The position numbers were made by a program, and so were the translations under genes. This document shows positions 42,061 to 53,635 of a stretch of 64,000 bases of DNA, in pieces (the stretch's first letter is position 1; the number at the start of each line of letters is the position of its first letter). Below the pieces are notes generated by a model, which worked only from the letters and a program-made list of their open reading frames with translations, was not told the DNA's origin and did not search any database. Location of the stretch: positions 28,830,653 to 28,894,652 of the forward strand of contig CM064690.1 of the NCBI GenBank assembly GCA_032717465.1. The letters are read 5' to 3'. Source of the stretch: Coenobita brevimanus. Its lineage: Eukaryota > Arthropoda > Malacostraca > Decapoda > Coenobitidae.

Positions 42061-43462
42061 TTCATAAAAATAAGGATGGATGGAAACAGGTGTGATACTA
42101 ATGTGCTTGGAGTGTAGTGTAGACGGAAGTAGAGGATGCTGACCTGTTTAAGCCGAAAAATCCAAAGCCCCAGAGATTACATGCACTAAACAACCCCCTT
42201 CCATACTGTTAACTTTAGCATCAAATAAATTTAGAGGAGAAATGCTAGCGGTCAGAGGGTTGAAAGCTAGAGGTATTGATTTGCTGCGGCTGCTGTGGGA
42301 ACGCTGCTATTTACTCACACTAAGAATTGAGGGTTTTGTTCTGTTGATATAAGGGTTTAAGGGTTATTTTTAGGGGGAGTGACGACTGCTGCTAAATTTC
42401 AATTAGCGTTACTTTTTTTTTTATGAAGTAATGTTATTCAGATCTTTATTAGCTGCTGTTTGGATTTTTGTTATAAATTCTTGCTGGTCCCATTCGGAGA
42501 AGAGACGCTTGAAAGTGAAATAAAAGTTTGGCAATAGCAGTAAAAAATGTCAGGGGGTTGGAAAGGTTAGGCTAAATAGAGTGTTGCACAGAAAACCTAT
42601 ATAGTAGGGAATAAATGAAAGTCACTGAGCTTATTTTTCTTTTTTAGATTAATATGAACTGAGCAGCAAGAAATTTTTACTTTGATTTATTTTTTTAAAT
42701 TGACAAATAGACATGTCATTAATTTAATAGGGAATAATATAATAATAATAATAATAATAAAGCTGTGGTCTTTGCAAATATGGGTAAAATTGTCAGGCGG
42801 TAACGTAATTAAAAGAAATTGCGTGGCAAAGGAAAGTGTTGTACAGAAACTCGGAATAAACTTTAAAGGTCAACCTCACCACATGCCTTGAGGGCCAGAC
42901 GTCGCATAGCAGACATACAAAGGCTGGTAGTCAGCACCTAAGTTATTTTAAGGCCATTGGGTGCTTGGCAGGAGAGGGAGAGCGAGAAAGAGACGAATTA
43001 TTAGAGGTAGGCGGGAGTGTGTGTGTGAGGCGGATAATTATTGCAGAATGCACAGCACGTGAGTGTAAGGTAATTGGAAGGAGGAGGGAATGAGAACCCA
43101 AAGTGCCGTGCTTGGTGGCAGACTAAGCAAGTAGGCTATGTGGGTGTTTGAGAGACAGCCCGAGAACTAGGTAGGGAATTGATCTGTGGTTGTGTCTGTG
43201 TGTGTGAGAGAGAGAGGGGGGGGGTGGAAGGACGGGTAGACTCAGAACTACTGTAGGTGTGGAGTTCGGGAGTGGGGCATCATAGGTGGTAGGAGAATTT
43301 ATGTGACTAGTGGAATAGAGAGAGACAGGAAAGTCCTCGGTCTTCATGGGTGAAAAAGCAAACAGAAAAGTTGGTTTAGGAGGATGTGAGAGCCATAAAT
43401 ACTGATCATTAGAGCAGGAAAACATATGGTGTACATATTTTTTAGACAAAGCTTGCTAGACG
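42061..43462. other. AT-rich unique stretch between family F arms
   Basis: No gene supported. It contains an (ATA) run at 42740-42762, a T10 tract near 42412 and a short GA patch at 43205-43225. Confidence 0.5.
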
Positions 43463-43545
43463 AAGATTATTTTGAGTGGAGGACGCCTGTAATCTGGTGC
43501 ATGGATTATTATGTGCTTTTCCTTCCTGTGTTTATCTTCTGTAAA
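43463..43545. repeat. Family F repeat, right inverted arm
   Basis: GTGGAGGACGCCTGTAATCT then GGTGCATGGATTATTATGTG and CTTTTCCTTCC, about 85% identical by eye to the reverse complement of 41985-42060. Confidence 0.8.
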
Positions 43546-43799
43546 AAATAATAATAATAGTGTGCTTATTCAAGACCGATAAAATACAAGCTTATAAAGA
43601 ACAGTGAAACGCCGGAAATGATACGGAAATGACGTAATAATGTATGAAATTATGACGGTAGGGTTATACAGAGCTCTTACGTTAGTGTCACCTTAATAAT
43701 TACAAAGGCTGTGGACGGAAATAAGTGGAAGTGGACTAATCTTTGTGAAAAACAGCGCGTTAAAACAAAGCCTATTATTGACCGATAGCATACGGAACT

Positions 43800-43801
<2 letters not shown>

Positions 43802-43853
<52 letters not shown>

Positions 43854-43882
43854 GGGGGAGGGAGGTTTTGTGAGAGAGCAGT

Positions 43883-43952
<70 letters not shown>

Positions 43953-43975
43953 AGGTTTTGTGAGAGCAGAGAGAG

Positions 43976-44025
<50 letters not shown>
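43802..44025. repeat. Duplicated compound microsatellite (GT)n-(GA)n-GGGGGAGGTTTTGTGAGAG
   Basis: Blocks starting at 43802 and 43881 each run GT, GA, poly-G, then GAGGTTTTGTGAGAG and CAG. A third GA-GT segment closes the array. The unique 20-bp tail shows that the compound tract was duplicated as a unit. Confidence 0.93.
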
Positions 44026-44026
<1 letters not shown>

Positions 44027-44319
44027 CCGCACTGACCTTGGTGCGGATATGGTAAAAATGATATTCCGACTCACCTTTATATATTACTGTGTTTATCCCC
44101 GCTTAAATACCCCCTCCCAATCCCACTCATATTTTTTGCCTATTGGTGTCGGTATGAAAGCAGAGGCACTTGGGTCAGTTACCCCTTTAAGCCTGGTGTT
44201 TATGTAAAGTGCTTGTGATTTAGGAAGGTTTGGCGTGGACGATACTGCTGCGTAGTTGGGAGGTAATGTTTTTTTGCGGGGATATCTGCTTGCCTGTTGA
44301 TGGAGTTTTAGCTGTGATA

Positions 44320-44850
44320 GTGATCTGGTTAAATTGAAGGCGAATGATTACAGTAGAATGCGCTAGTTTGTTTTGACAGTTGAATTTAAACTAATGAATA
44401 AAAAGTGTTAAGCCAAATGGATTGTGTTAGATGAATAATAAGTTAAATTAAAAATGAATGGTGAGAGTTTTTGCTGGAATAATGATCTGGTTAAAAGTGA
44501 GTGATGAGAATGTGCTAATTGGAATTGATGTTTAAAGATAAAATACTGACTGAGAAATGTGTTAGTTAAACATAGATTAAGTGTTAGATGATTAGTGATC
44601 AACTTAGAGTGAATGATAAGAATGTAATAATTGGAAATGTGATGTTCACTTTACAAAGAATTGTGTTAGATGAATGAAGAGATTGTTAGAGGAATAGTGA
44701 TAGTTAAATTACAAATGATTGAGTTTTAGTTAGATTGTGATGTAGTTAAGTTAAAAATGCACAGTGATGGAAGATTGTTAGTTATTTTTGAGCTAGTATA
44801 GCAAAGAGTGATTATTAGTAAAAATGAGCACTTCACTGGGATGAATATTT
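44320..44850. repeat. Degenerate GTTAGATGAATAGTGATTAA repeat
   Basis: GTGTTAGATGAAT, AGTTAAATTAAAAATGA and GAATGTGATAATTGG words recur in order about four times with a period of roughly 110-130 bp, heavily diverged. Confidence 0.65.
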
Positions 44851-44869
44851 TTGTTTTCAGTATATAAAT

Positions 44870-45000
44870 CGGCATAATGTACATCAGTAACATATTAGAG
44901 GATTAAAGTATATTAGGCAAGATAAATCACCGAGAGGAGGATTATAAGGTTAATTAGGCATGATAAATCGCTGAGGAAGGGGTTTTAGGAAGTTGCCAAG
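44870..45000 (+). repeat. Family B right half, duplicated end
   Basis: ATGTACATCAGTAACATATTAGAG then GATAAATCACCGAGAGGAGG, and again GATAAATCGCTGAGGAAGGG at about 44959, so the right terminus is present twice. Confidence 0.7.
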
Positions 45001-45279
45001 CCAGCAAGAATGTGGCTTCAAGGTGGAATGCATATGGTAAGGAGTGAGTTATTTGTTATTTCTGAGAGGGAAAATTTGACTCTCTCTCTCCCCTTTAAAA
45101 CAGCCTCTTAATATCCCACAACACTGCAAATTGAACAGGGGCTTTCTCCTTTGATTCACGTCCCGAAGATCAAAGGCCCCAGCTCTACTCCTTTGCTCAT
45201 GGGAACTGTAGTGAGTGAATGATTTTGAAGAATTAATTATATCTGATTACGTAAGCCTGGTAACGTTATCAAGGTTATT

Positions 45280-45362
45280 TTTCACTTATTATTATTATTG
45301 TTATGATTATTATTATTACTGCTACTATTACTATTATTACTGCTACTACTCTTACTACTAGA
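45280..45362. repeat. (ATT)n-(ACT)n triplet repeat
   Basis: An interrupted ATT run grading into ACT triplets. Confidence 0.9.
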
Positions 45363-45795
45363 CAATTTGACCCAATACGTATGTCAGTAAGAGCTAAAAA
45401 GGTTAGGTTACTATCTACGCTGCGGTGTGCCCTGTCCTTCAAAAAGCCTAAATATGCTAAATAAACACGACTAATGATAAGAAAATATAAAAAAAGAACA
45501 GTGGATTAATGGATGTAAAGTATTGATTAATGAGGAAGTAAAGATCGATTGATAGTTCAGTTATGTGAATGATAGATATAATAAAAATAGCTATAATGAA
45601 TGATGGGTTTGAACGATAATAAATGATGAAGGAACAAATGGTGAATGAATGGTAATGAATTTTGACTTTGAACTGGGATGACTTTTTAACGAATGATGAA
45701 TGAACGGTAATTTATGGCGACGATAATGGTGATGACTAAACGATGATGAATGGTGACTTTGAACTCTAATGGATTTTGTTTACCATTGAGATCAG
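45363..45795. other. AT-rich stretch with degenerate GAATGATGAATG repeats
   Basis: No gene is seen. GAATGATGAATGAACGG-like words recur between 45590 and 45770, with TGACTTTGAACT twice (45664 and 45756). Confidence 0.55.
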
Positions 45796-45892
45796 TATGG
45801 TGGTGGTGGTAGTAGTGGTGGTGACGCTGGTGGTGGTGGTCGTGATGGTGGTGGTAGTGGTGGTGGTGATGGTCGTGGTGGTGGAATTTGGC
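45796..45892. repeat. (GGT)n trinucleotide repeat with GAT/GTA variants
   Basis: About 97 bp of GGTGGT with scattered GTAGTG, GATGGT and CGT triplets. It passes into a G-rich patch. Confidence 0.93.
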
Positions 45893-46019
45893 GCAGGTAA
45901 TGATTTGAGTAATATTGTGTGACTAGAGGGGGGAGGGTTGAGGAGGGGGAAGGTTCGGGGAGTTGGGGGAATGGGGGTGAGGGGCGGTACAAGGTCAGAG
46001 GCAGGATGTTGATGATCAC

Positions 46020-46480
46020 GTGGTCACGCTGTCTGCCCCCCGCACCCCCTACCCCCCCTCCCCTGCTACGTATACCCCCATCAGCGTCCCCTCCCCCTTC
46101 CCCCTCTTCATCCCCTTCCCTTCCCCCTCTTCATCCCCTTCCCTTCCCCACCTCCCCCAGAACACTTCTTCTCTCCCTGTCTCCCACAACGCCCTCTCCT
46201 CTTCCCTCTCGGCGTCCACTTCTTTCCTCCACCACCACTACTCACACCCCCTACCTTCACATCGCCCCTCCCCTCTTTTTTTGCTTCTCCCTCCCCTCTC
46301 CCCACCCTACTGCTGTTCCTTCTCCTGCATGTCTTCCTCCTTGTTCTTTTACTCACCCCTTCCCCACCTCCTGCTCCCCCTACCTCTTCGCGTACTTGTT
46401 CCTGTCCCCCTTCCCTTCTCCCAACCCCCGTTTTCGTTCCCTAGTCCCCCCCCCCTCTCTCTCTCTCTCTCGCTCGTTAT
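46020..46480. repeat. Polypyrimidine (C/T) block
   Basis: C/T-rich with a 27-bp tandem duplication near 46096-46150 (CCCCTCTTCATCCCCTTCCC). The 372-residue frame extending from 46020 is compositional: Ser, Pro, Leu and Phe dominate throughout. Confidence 0.85.
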
Positions 46481-46732
46481 TTTCCCTGTTACTCACCCAC
46501 CAGTCACACACAAACACACTCGGAGCAGCGTCACTACCTGCCGAAACGTAAACACGCCGAATTATCCCATCCCTCAAAATAGCACGAAAACAGACCGAAA
46601 AAAGTTTATAAACACGGCAAAAACAGACGTGTTGTATGAGTGTGGGCATAGTGGATATCATACATCGTTGTACACAGGAATAGGAATGACAGGAGTATGG
46701 CATTGTTGTCTCTCTCTCTCTCTCTCTCTCTC

Positions 46733-47075
46733 CCTACCTAGTGTCTATGGCATCACCCTTATATTCCCAGTCTCTGTCCCTTCACATGTCTCTTCCCCCT
46801 TTCATTTCTTGTACTCCCTTTCCCAAATTGTCTTCCTTCTCCTTCCCCTCCTTTTTTGTTTCCTCATCATTTCCTTTGTATTCCCTTCCCAACTATCTCC
46901 TTCCCCTCCTTTCTTTCCCTTCCTTTCCTTGTCCTCCCTTCCCCAGCTGTCCCACTCTCCCCATCGTTCCTCCTGCCTCCTTATCTGTCTCCCACTCTCC
47001 CCATCGTTCCTCCTGCCTCCTTATCTGTCTCCCACTCCCTCCCTTAACCCTCCCCTCCTTCCCCCCCCCCTCCAG
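46733..47075. repeat. Polypyrimidine block with perfect 40-bp tandem duplication
   Basis: CCCACTCTCCCCATCGTTCC and the next 20 bp recur exactly at 46951 and 46991, with a partial third start at 47031. A (TC) run precedes the block (46709-46732). Confidence 0.9.
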
Positions 47076-47079
47076 CACT

Positions 47080-47335
47080 ATATTTGGGGCGTGCAGCGTG
47101 GGTGGGGGGTGGTTGCGGGTGAGAGGGAGAAAGAATGAGAATAAAGTCAGGGAAGCAGAGAGATGTGAAGGATCAAGTGTATTAATAGAGGGATGAGGAT
47201 GGGAATGGGGTGGTTGTGGGGAGATAAGAGAGGAAGGAGATTGGAAAGGGAGGAGGGGCGGGGATAGTTGAGTAGGGACGAATGGAGGGAGGGAAGGGAG
47301 AAGGGAAGGTTGTGGGGATAAGAGAAAGGGTCTGG
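47080..47335. repeat. Polypurine (G/A) block
   Basis: G/A-rich (GGGAGGGA, GAGAGGAAGG), directly after a polypyrimidine block, so the plus-strand bias flips at about 47075. A short (GT) run follows at 47337-47359. Confidence 0.8.
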
Positions 47336-47359
47336 AGTGTGTGTGTGTGTGTGTGTGAT

Positions 47360-47935
47360 GGGGGGGATCATTTACATACAGTTCTGGTGCTGGGTTGGGG
47401 TCATAAGCCGCCCAGGACACACGCCATACCTCACAGTTTTACAAAGCCCAACCCAGTCTTTATTCTCTTTATATTTATTCTTTATTGGCGCAGGTTTACA
47501 AAGCCCAGTCCGTCTTTTCTTCATTTTATTTATTCGTTTATTAGTAATTCTGGGTGAGTATTACATAGAGTACTTTGTTACATTTCAGTCAGGGAATTTG
47601 TTGTATGTGGTTGTATTGTTTTAAAAAGTATTACTGATAGCGTACATTTGTTTTCCAGTATTTTGGAGTACAGTACTAAACCATTTTTTTTTTTTTTGGT
47701 ATGTGCTTGAAAGTGTGTTTGAAGGAAGATTATAACAGTAGGCTACAGCGGTTTTGAAGTACAAATTCCGTAGTGCATTACAGTTTACGCTTTTTGTATC
47801 ACCCAGTTTACTGAAGGTTCGATGATGGAAGAGTGAAAATAGAGACGGTGTTGTTGCAGATTGGAAATATCAAAACATACGAGGATAACAATGTGACAAG
47901 TGATCTAACTCGTGTGACAGCAGGCATGAGCTTGT
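47360..47935. other. AT-rich unique stretch
   Basis: No gene is seen. GTTTACAAAGCCCA/GTTTTACAAAGCCCA recurs at about 47436 and 47491, each followed by GTC-TT, suggesting a 55-bp duplication. Confidence 0.5.
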
Positions 47936-47939
47936 TGTT

Positions 47940-48220
47940 TCTCACCCTCCCTCTCCTTCTCCTCCCCACTCCCTCTCCATCCTTGCACCCTCACCCGACA
48001 CCCTCTCCCCTCCTCTCCATCCTCTCTACTCCCTCTCCATTCTTGCACCCACACCCCCTCCTCACCTGTCCATCCTCTCTCCCTCACCCACTCCTTTCCT
48101 CTCCCTATTTGCTTACCACCTCCTCCCCCCTCCACGTCCCCCCTCTTCTCTCCCACAACCCCATCCCTCCCCCCCTCTCCTACCACATACCCTCGCCCCC
48201 TCCATCACACCTGTTCCTTG
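47940..48220. repeat. Polypyrimidine (C/T) block
   Basis: CCCTCTCC and CCTCACCC words. CTCCCTCTCCATCCTTGCAC recurs in altered form near 48030. Confidence 0.85.
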
Positions 48221-48439
48221 CCGTAAAAATAGTCACAGCCCGAGTGATTGTGAGGAGGGCAGACAAAAAAAAGGGGGGGAGAGGGGAGAAAAGTAAAAAG
48301 ATGTCACCCCCATTTGTCCTACTTCCCCTCGCGTCACCATCTACCCCACCTGTCCATATGTTAGCACCTGTTTCTCCCCTCTAATTGGGTTAAGTCATTT
48401 AGGGGTTAGGAGGAGGGGATGATAAATGCAAGATGGACG

Positions 48440-48960
48440 ATGGAAAAGCTAAAGTCCACCGCTATATAACCCTTCTCCCCGTCACGATCTAAGAGCCCCT
48501 TCCCCGCCACCACCTTCCCCCTCCCGTTCCCTTCCTGCCACTTCCCTCTTCGTCACCTTAAGCCTTCCTCACTCCCCACCATCACCAGCCCTATCCCATT
48601 CCCTTTCCTCCAACCCCCTCCTTTTCCTTTCCCTCCATTCCCCTCCCTCCTTCCCCCTCCTATTCCCTTCCCTCCAACCCCCTCCAGTTCCCTTCCCCAC
48701 CATCATTCATTTCCCTTCCCCGTCACTCCCCCTACCGTCACCTTTTGCCTCCCCCACCCATCCTTCTCTACGCTCTCCCCCTTCCCCCCACCCATCCTTC
48801 TCTACGCTCTCCCCCTTCCCCCCACCCATCCTTCTCTACGCTCTCCCCCTTCCCCCCACCCATCCTTCTCTACGCTCTCCCCCTTTCCCCCCAACCCTTC
48901 ATCCATCACCACCTGTCCCTTCCCTTTGTTCTGGTTCATGCTCACCCTCCGACTCCCAAC
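48440..48960. repeat. Polypyrimidine block
   Basis: C-rich pyrimidine sequence (CCCTTCC, CCACC) containing the 34-bp minisatellite listed separately. Confidence 0.8.
48747..48890. repeat. 34-bp minisatellite, four near-identical copies
   Basis: CACCCATCCTTCTCTACGCT recurs with CGCTC at 48771, 48805, 48839 and 48873, spaced exactly 34 bp with virtually no divergence, so it is recently expanded and probably length-polymorphic. Confidence 0.95.
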
Positions 48961-49266
48961 ACCCACTTTTTTTTTTCCTTTCTTTTTTTTTTCCTTGCTT
49001 ATTTGGGTACCTTTATCTGACGCGCTTGTCTGTGAATGATTCTTTTAACTGCTATACCGTTACCTTCAGTCCTGACGTAGTTGTATATACGCACAGTTTG
49101 TATATGAGTGAGATGTTTGGACGGGAGAGAGGGCAGTGGGATCGCGGAGGACAGCAGCATGGATGAGATTCGTTTGTGTACTTACCTTCCGGGATTAAGG
49201 CGTCTGGCGATAGATAAATAGGTAGATAGGTATAATTCATCCGTTTAAACAACTGTAACTACTATA

Positions 49267-49268
<2 letters not shown>

Positions 49269-49336
<68 letters not shown>
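49269..49336. repeat. (AC)34 microsatellite
   Basis: A perfect 68-bp AC run. Confidence 0.97.
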
Positions 49337-49339
<3 letters not shown>

Positions 49340-49407
49340 CATTTGCACCCATCTCGGTACTATGATATGCAAATAAAGGTGATGACTTCTGCATGTCCTT
49401 AAATCCA

Positions 49408-49535
49408 CCCAGTAAAAACCTGAACCCGCGCCTGTTTGTTGTTTATTTGGATTGAGAGAGAGAGAGAGAGAGAGAGTGAGAGAGCTAGTAAGAACCTGAT
49501 CCCACACCTGTTTGCTTTGTTGTTTGTTTGGGTTG
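49408..49535. repeat. 77-bp direct duplication
   Basis: AGTAAAAACCTGAACCCGCG and AGTAAGAACCTGATCCCACA (49410 and 49487) both continue CCTGTTTG and TTTGGRTTG. A (GA) run sits between them. Confidence 0.85.
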
Positions 49536-49697
49536 CTCTCCACGTCCCCACTTCGAGGACACTGGCTACCTTGATTCCCTTGTTTGTACTTGCTTGTGTG
49601 TTTGTTTTTATTGTTTATTTGTCAGCATTTTTTTTTATACTAGGATGTTATTAGGCCATGTACTGGCTGCTGTTACTTCATCATTACTATTATTATT

Positions 49698-49762
49698 CAA
49701 TATTATTATTATTATTATTATTATTATTATCATTGTCATTATTATTATTATTGTTATTACCG
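49698..49762. repeat. (ATT)n microsatellite
   Basis: ATT triplets with GTC and GTT interruptions. Confidence 0.93.
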
Positions 49763-49864
49763 TATTGTTACATTACCAGGCATAAATTATTATCCTGTTA
49801 AAATGTTGCCCATCTCTCTCTCTCTCTCTCAGTTTGACAGAAATGGCCGCCAAATATGGAATGT

Positions 49865-50040
49865 CGGAGCGTTGAGGGAGGGGGAAGGGGGTGAAAGGAC
49901 AGAGAGAGAGGGAGGGGGGGGTTGGTTAGGGAGGAAGGGAGAGGAGAAGGGAATGGTGAAGGGGAGAGAAAGAGGGGGTGGGGGTTAGGGAGGTAGTGGG
50001 AGGAGAGGAGGGGGAGGGAGTGGTGAAGGGGGAGGGAATG
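49865..50040. repeat. Polypurine (G/A) block
   Basis: GGGAGGAAGG and GGTTAGGGAGG words. GTTGGTTAGGGAGGAAGGGA and GGGTTAGGGAGGTAGTGGGA indicate an internal duplication at about 65 bp offset. Confidence 0.8.
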
Positions 50041-51020
50041 CGTGAGGATAATGCTGAAGTTACTGGGCAGTTTCTCTGATGTCTAGCTTGCCCTTGTTTA
50101 CCAGCTTGTATTGCAGGTGTTTTCTCCAGATGTTGCAAAAAGCTTACTCATGCATCAAAGACTCCAGTAATGAGGAGGCAGGTGGGGCGAACGAACTTTT
50201 TTTTATTTGATCGTACTTGATGTCCTGGCCGCCTGTATTATAGCAAACTGCACCTTGGAAGTGTTGGCTCGGGGACACGTTATTTTATCTCTTCTGTATC
50301 TCCTCTCTACTTTGACCCGTGGCCATTGCTCCTGTCCCCAGTCTGACGTCCCGTAGTTCATTTTTATTGAGGGCTCGAGTGTTCCTAGTGTTTTTCATTA
50401 AGAGATCCAAGTTTTCCCCAAGTGTTCCTAGTGTTCCTCATTAAGTGTTCCTAGTGTTCACCATTGTTGCGAGTGTTCTGGTTATAAAAACACACTGCTG
50501 TCACCCTGCAGACACCCCCATTTTAAGTCTGGGGGAGTCTCCAGAGCTATTCGTGCCTCTATAGCCAGTCCACAGTGTCCCTGTTTGTCACTCGGGTTTT
50601 TATCGGCACTAATATAGATTAACCCCCCTTATTGGTTTATCCCTGTTATGTTTGCCAAAAGACTCAGGCAAATGTATATGGATATTTTTCAGTGCAGATA
50701 TCGCCCTAATATCAAGTGGCATTATACCCGAGCACGACTCTATTCTACAGGGAGGTTTTAAGACAAGCTTGAAAGAAAGTAGAAATCAAACTTCATCTTA
50801 AAGCATACCGTACGTCGTATCGTAGGTACAAAAAAAAGTATAATACGAAAATAAAGCAGGTTGAATGTGGAGGAAGAAGGGAGAAATAAAGGCGAGAGTT
50901 GAGAGGAGGAGGGGAGGGGTAGATTGGGGTTGGGGGCGAGAGTGGTTTAGCAGCTGAAGAAGGGAAGGGGAGGGTTAGGGGTAGGGGTGGGGTCAGTGAG
51001 TCTGTTGTAGCCAGGGAATT
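50041..51020. other. Unique stretch with small GTGTTCCTAGTGTTC repeat
   Basis: No gene is seen. AAGTGTTCCTAGTGTTC-type words recur about four times at 50370-50480. Positions 50870-51000 are purine-rich. Confidence 0.55.
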
Positions 51021-51047
51021 TCTCTCTCTCTCTCTCTCTCTCTCTCC
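51021..51047. repeat. (TC)13 microsatellite
   Basis: A perfect TC run. Confidence 0.92.
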
Positions 51048-51164
51048 ATTGATCTATATATTTTACCACACATGCTGCTCCTCACCACCATCATTTTCAG
51101 TATTTCTGTTCATTATCATCACCACTCCTTTCCTATAATGTTACCGTTTATCTCCACAACTGTC

Positions 51165-51168
<4 letters not shown>

Positions 51169-51225
<57 letters not shown>

Positions 51226-51234
51226 TTAAAGTGG

Positions 51235-51274
<40 letters not shown>
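51169..51274. repeat. Inverted pair (CA)27 ... (GT)20
   Basis: A CA run to 51223, a 12-bp spacer, then a GT run from 51235. The two are fully complementary and could form a hairpin with a small loop. Confidence 0.97.
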
Positions 51275-51278
<4 letters not shown>

Positions 51279-51279
51279 G

Positions 51280-51780
51280 AGACCCTTCCCTCTCCCCTCC
51301 CCCCATTGCTCCTCTCTCTCCCTCCTCTTCGTTCCTTGCCAGCACCTTCCACTTCTCCTCCTTTCCCCCTCGTCCCTTTTCTCGATTCACTCCATTCTAC
51401 CAACCTTCCCTTTTCAGCTTCCATCCTTCTCCACCTTCTTCCACATTCCCCATTCTCTTGCCCCATCTGTCATCCACCCTTCTCTTTACCATCTTTTCTT
51501 TTACTCTCCTCTTTTGCCCCCACCATCCTTTCATCCACATTCTTCCTCTTCCACTGTCCGCTTCCTCTTTTCCCTCCTCCTCTCATTCCTCTTACTTTTC
51601 ATCCCATGTCTGCTTATCTATTCCCCCCCTCTTCTTGCATTCCCTCTTTCTCCTTCCTCTGAACTGTACACACCCTGCCTCTCCCCTTCTCTCCTACCTT
51701 TCTGCACCCCTTCCTATTCCTTCCTCTCCCCCTCTCCTCCCCTCTTCTTCCTCTGAGTACCCCTCCTCCCCTCCCGCTTA
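51280..51780. repeat. Polypyrimidine (C/T) block
   Basis: CCTTCC, CTCTTCC and CATCC words. The 196- and 173-residue frames overlap in different phases and are compositional. Confidence 0.85.
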
Positions 51781-51986
51781 TATAATCCAAGTGATGGCGT
51801 CGGGGGGGGGGTGATGGAGTTGAGTAATGGACGGCCCCTTCTGGTATGACTGGTGTAGCCTAGTGTGTTAGGTGTGGTGTGATGTGTGGAGTTTGAGTGG
51901 TATTGTGGAAAGGAATATGGATTGTGTGTGTGTGAGAGAGAGAGAGAAATGTGCTTGTGTGGTTATATTGATATGATGTACAGTAC

Positions 51987-52013
51987 TTGTGTGTGTGTGT
52001 GTGTGTGTGTGTG
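51987..52013. repeat. (GT)13 microsatellite
   Basis: A perfect GT run. A short (TG)n-(GA)n compound lies at 51923-51945. Confidence 0.93.
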
Positions 52014-52134
52014 TTAGGGGGAGTTAGGAAAGATGGTGTGATGATGTGTTGGCCTGTGATTGGTGTTCATCCCAAGTTTCTAGTGTGATGTGTTTGTGAT
52101 ATGATGAATTATGAACATTGATAGCCTAGGAGAT

Positions 52135-52365
52135 AGTCGTTCGTCTTGTCTGGTAGGTTAGAAGTTAGTGGTCATTCTTGTTTGGTAGGTTAGAAGTAAG
52201 TTGTCATTCTTGTCTGGTAGGTTAGAAGTTAGTCATAATTCTTGTCTGGTAGGTTAGAAGTTAGTCATCATTCTTGTTTGGTAGGTTAGAAGTTACAGTA
52301 GTCATCATTCTTGTCTGGTAGGTTAGAAGTAAGTTGTCATTCTTGTCTGGTAGGTTAGAAGTGTA
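52135..52365. repeat. Minisatellite, about 31-37 bp unit, seven copies
   Basis: TCTGGTAGGTTAGAAGT is conserved in every copy. The linker varies (TAGTCATCATTCTTG, AAGTTGTCATTCTTG, one with ACAGTAG inserted). Confidence 0.95.
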
Positions 52366-52417
52366 ATGAGTTTAGTGTTGTGAGAATGTTTGGTAAAGTT
52401 CCCTAATAGGTACCGTA

Positions 52418-52504
52418 AAGTTTAATGTCTAACGTAAAGTGGAAAGAAATTCTCTCTCTCTCTCTCATAGGTAAAGTTTAGTTTCCAGTTTAAAGTGGAT
52501 GGAA

Positions 52505-52558
<54 letters not shown>

Positions 52559-52646
52559 TAAAGTTTAGTTTCCAGTTTAAAGTGGATGGAAAATTCTCTC
52601 TCTCTCCCTCTCTCTCTCTTTCTCTCCCTCTCTCTCTCTTTCTCTC

Positions 52647-52690
<44 letters not shown>

Positions 52691-52727
52691 GTAGGTGAAG
52701 TTTAGTATCCAGTTTAAAGTGGATGGA

Positions 52728-52770
<43 letters not shown>
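52418..52770. repeat. Tandem array of a 45-bp unique block plus (TC)n
   Basis: Four copies of TAGGTAAAGTTTAGTTTCCA then GTTTAAAGTGGATGGAAA, each followed by a TC run of different length (from about 20 to over 80 bp). One run is interspersed with CCC and TTT. The microsatellite is part of the repeat unit. Confidence 0.95.
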
Positions 52771-52772
<2 letters not shown>

Positions 52773-53050
52773 TATCAGACAAGCTGGTGAATCAAGACTG
52801 TCTCATCTTTATATCTGTCTATCTATTTAGTGAACCAAATGTCTATCTATCACAGTCAAGAGTAATATATCAATAAATAACACATAATTTTCTAACCACT
52901 ACTTTTCCCAGTTGCTAATAAAATAGTTTGGTGTCCCCAGAGAAAAAAAAAGATAAAACAGCAAAAAATAAATGAATAAATAAATAAAAATAAAGGTGAG
53001 TCTGATGTTTAAAGGGCAAGGAAGCAGACGTGAAAGTTGCCTGTTTGGAA

Positions 53051-53052
<2 letters not shown>

Positions 53053-53135
<83 letters not shown>
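53053..53135. repeat. Compound (GT)24-(GA)16 microsatellite
   Basis: A GT run, a GACA junction, then a GA run. Confidence 0.97.
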
Positions 53136-53433
<298 letters not shown>

Positions 53434-53581
53434 CACTTATATACCCGTATCAGCGGAATGTAGGAAGTGTGTAAATAATTGTTAGATAAATAAATGTAAT
53501 CAGGTGAGGGTTGCATAATCAGGTCAGTGAAGATGAAGGGAACTGCCACTGATTATGTATTGCTTAAGTTTGAAATTGATA

Positions 53582-53583
<2 letters not shown>

Positions 53584-53634
<51 letters not shown>
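53584..53634. repeat. (GT)25 microsatellite
   Basis: A perfect GT run ending directly at a family E copy. Confidence 0.97.

Positions 53635-53635
<1 letters not shown>

Noticed and set aside
46020..47138. 372-residue open frame
   Set aside because: It covers two polypyrimidine blocks and a (TC) tract. Composition is Ser/Pro/Leu/Phe throughout, with no domain, and overlapping frames are also open.
52135..52365. Telomeric (TTAGG)n repeat
   Set aside because: TAGGTTAG words here belong to the 31-37 bp minisatellite; no tandem TTAGG array is present in the window.
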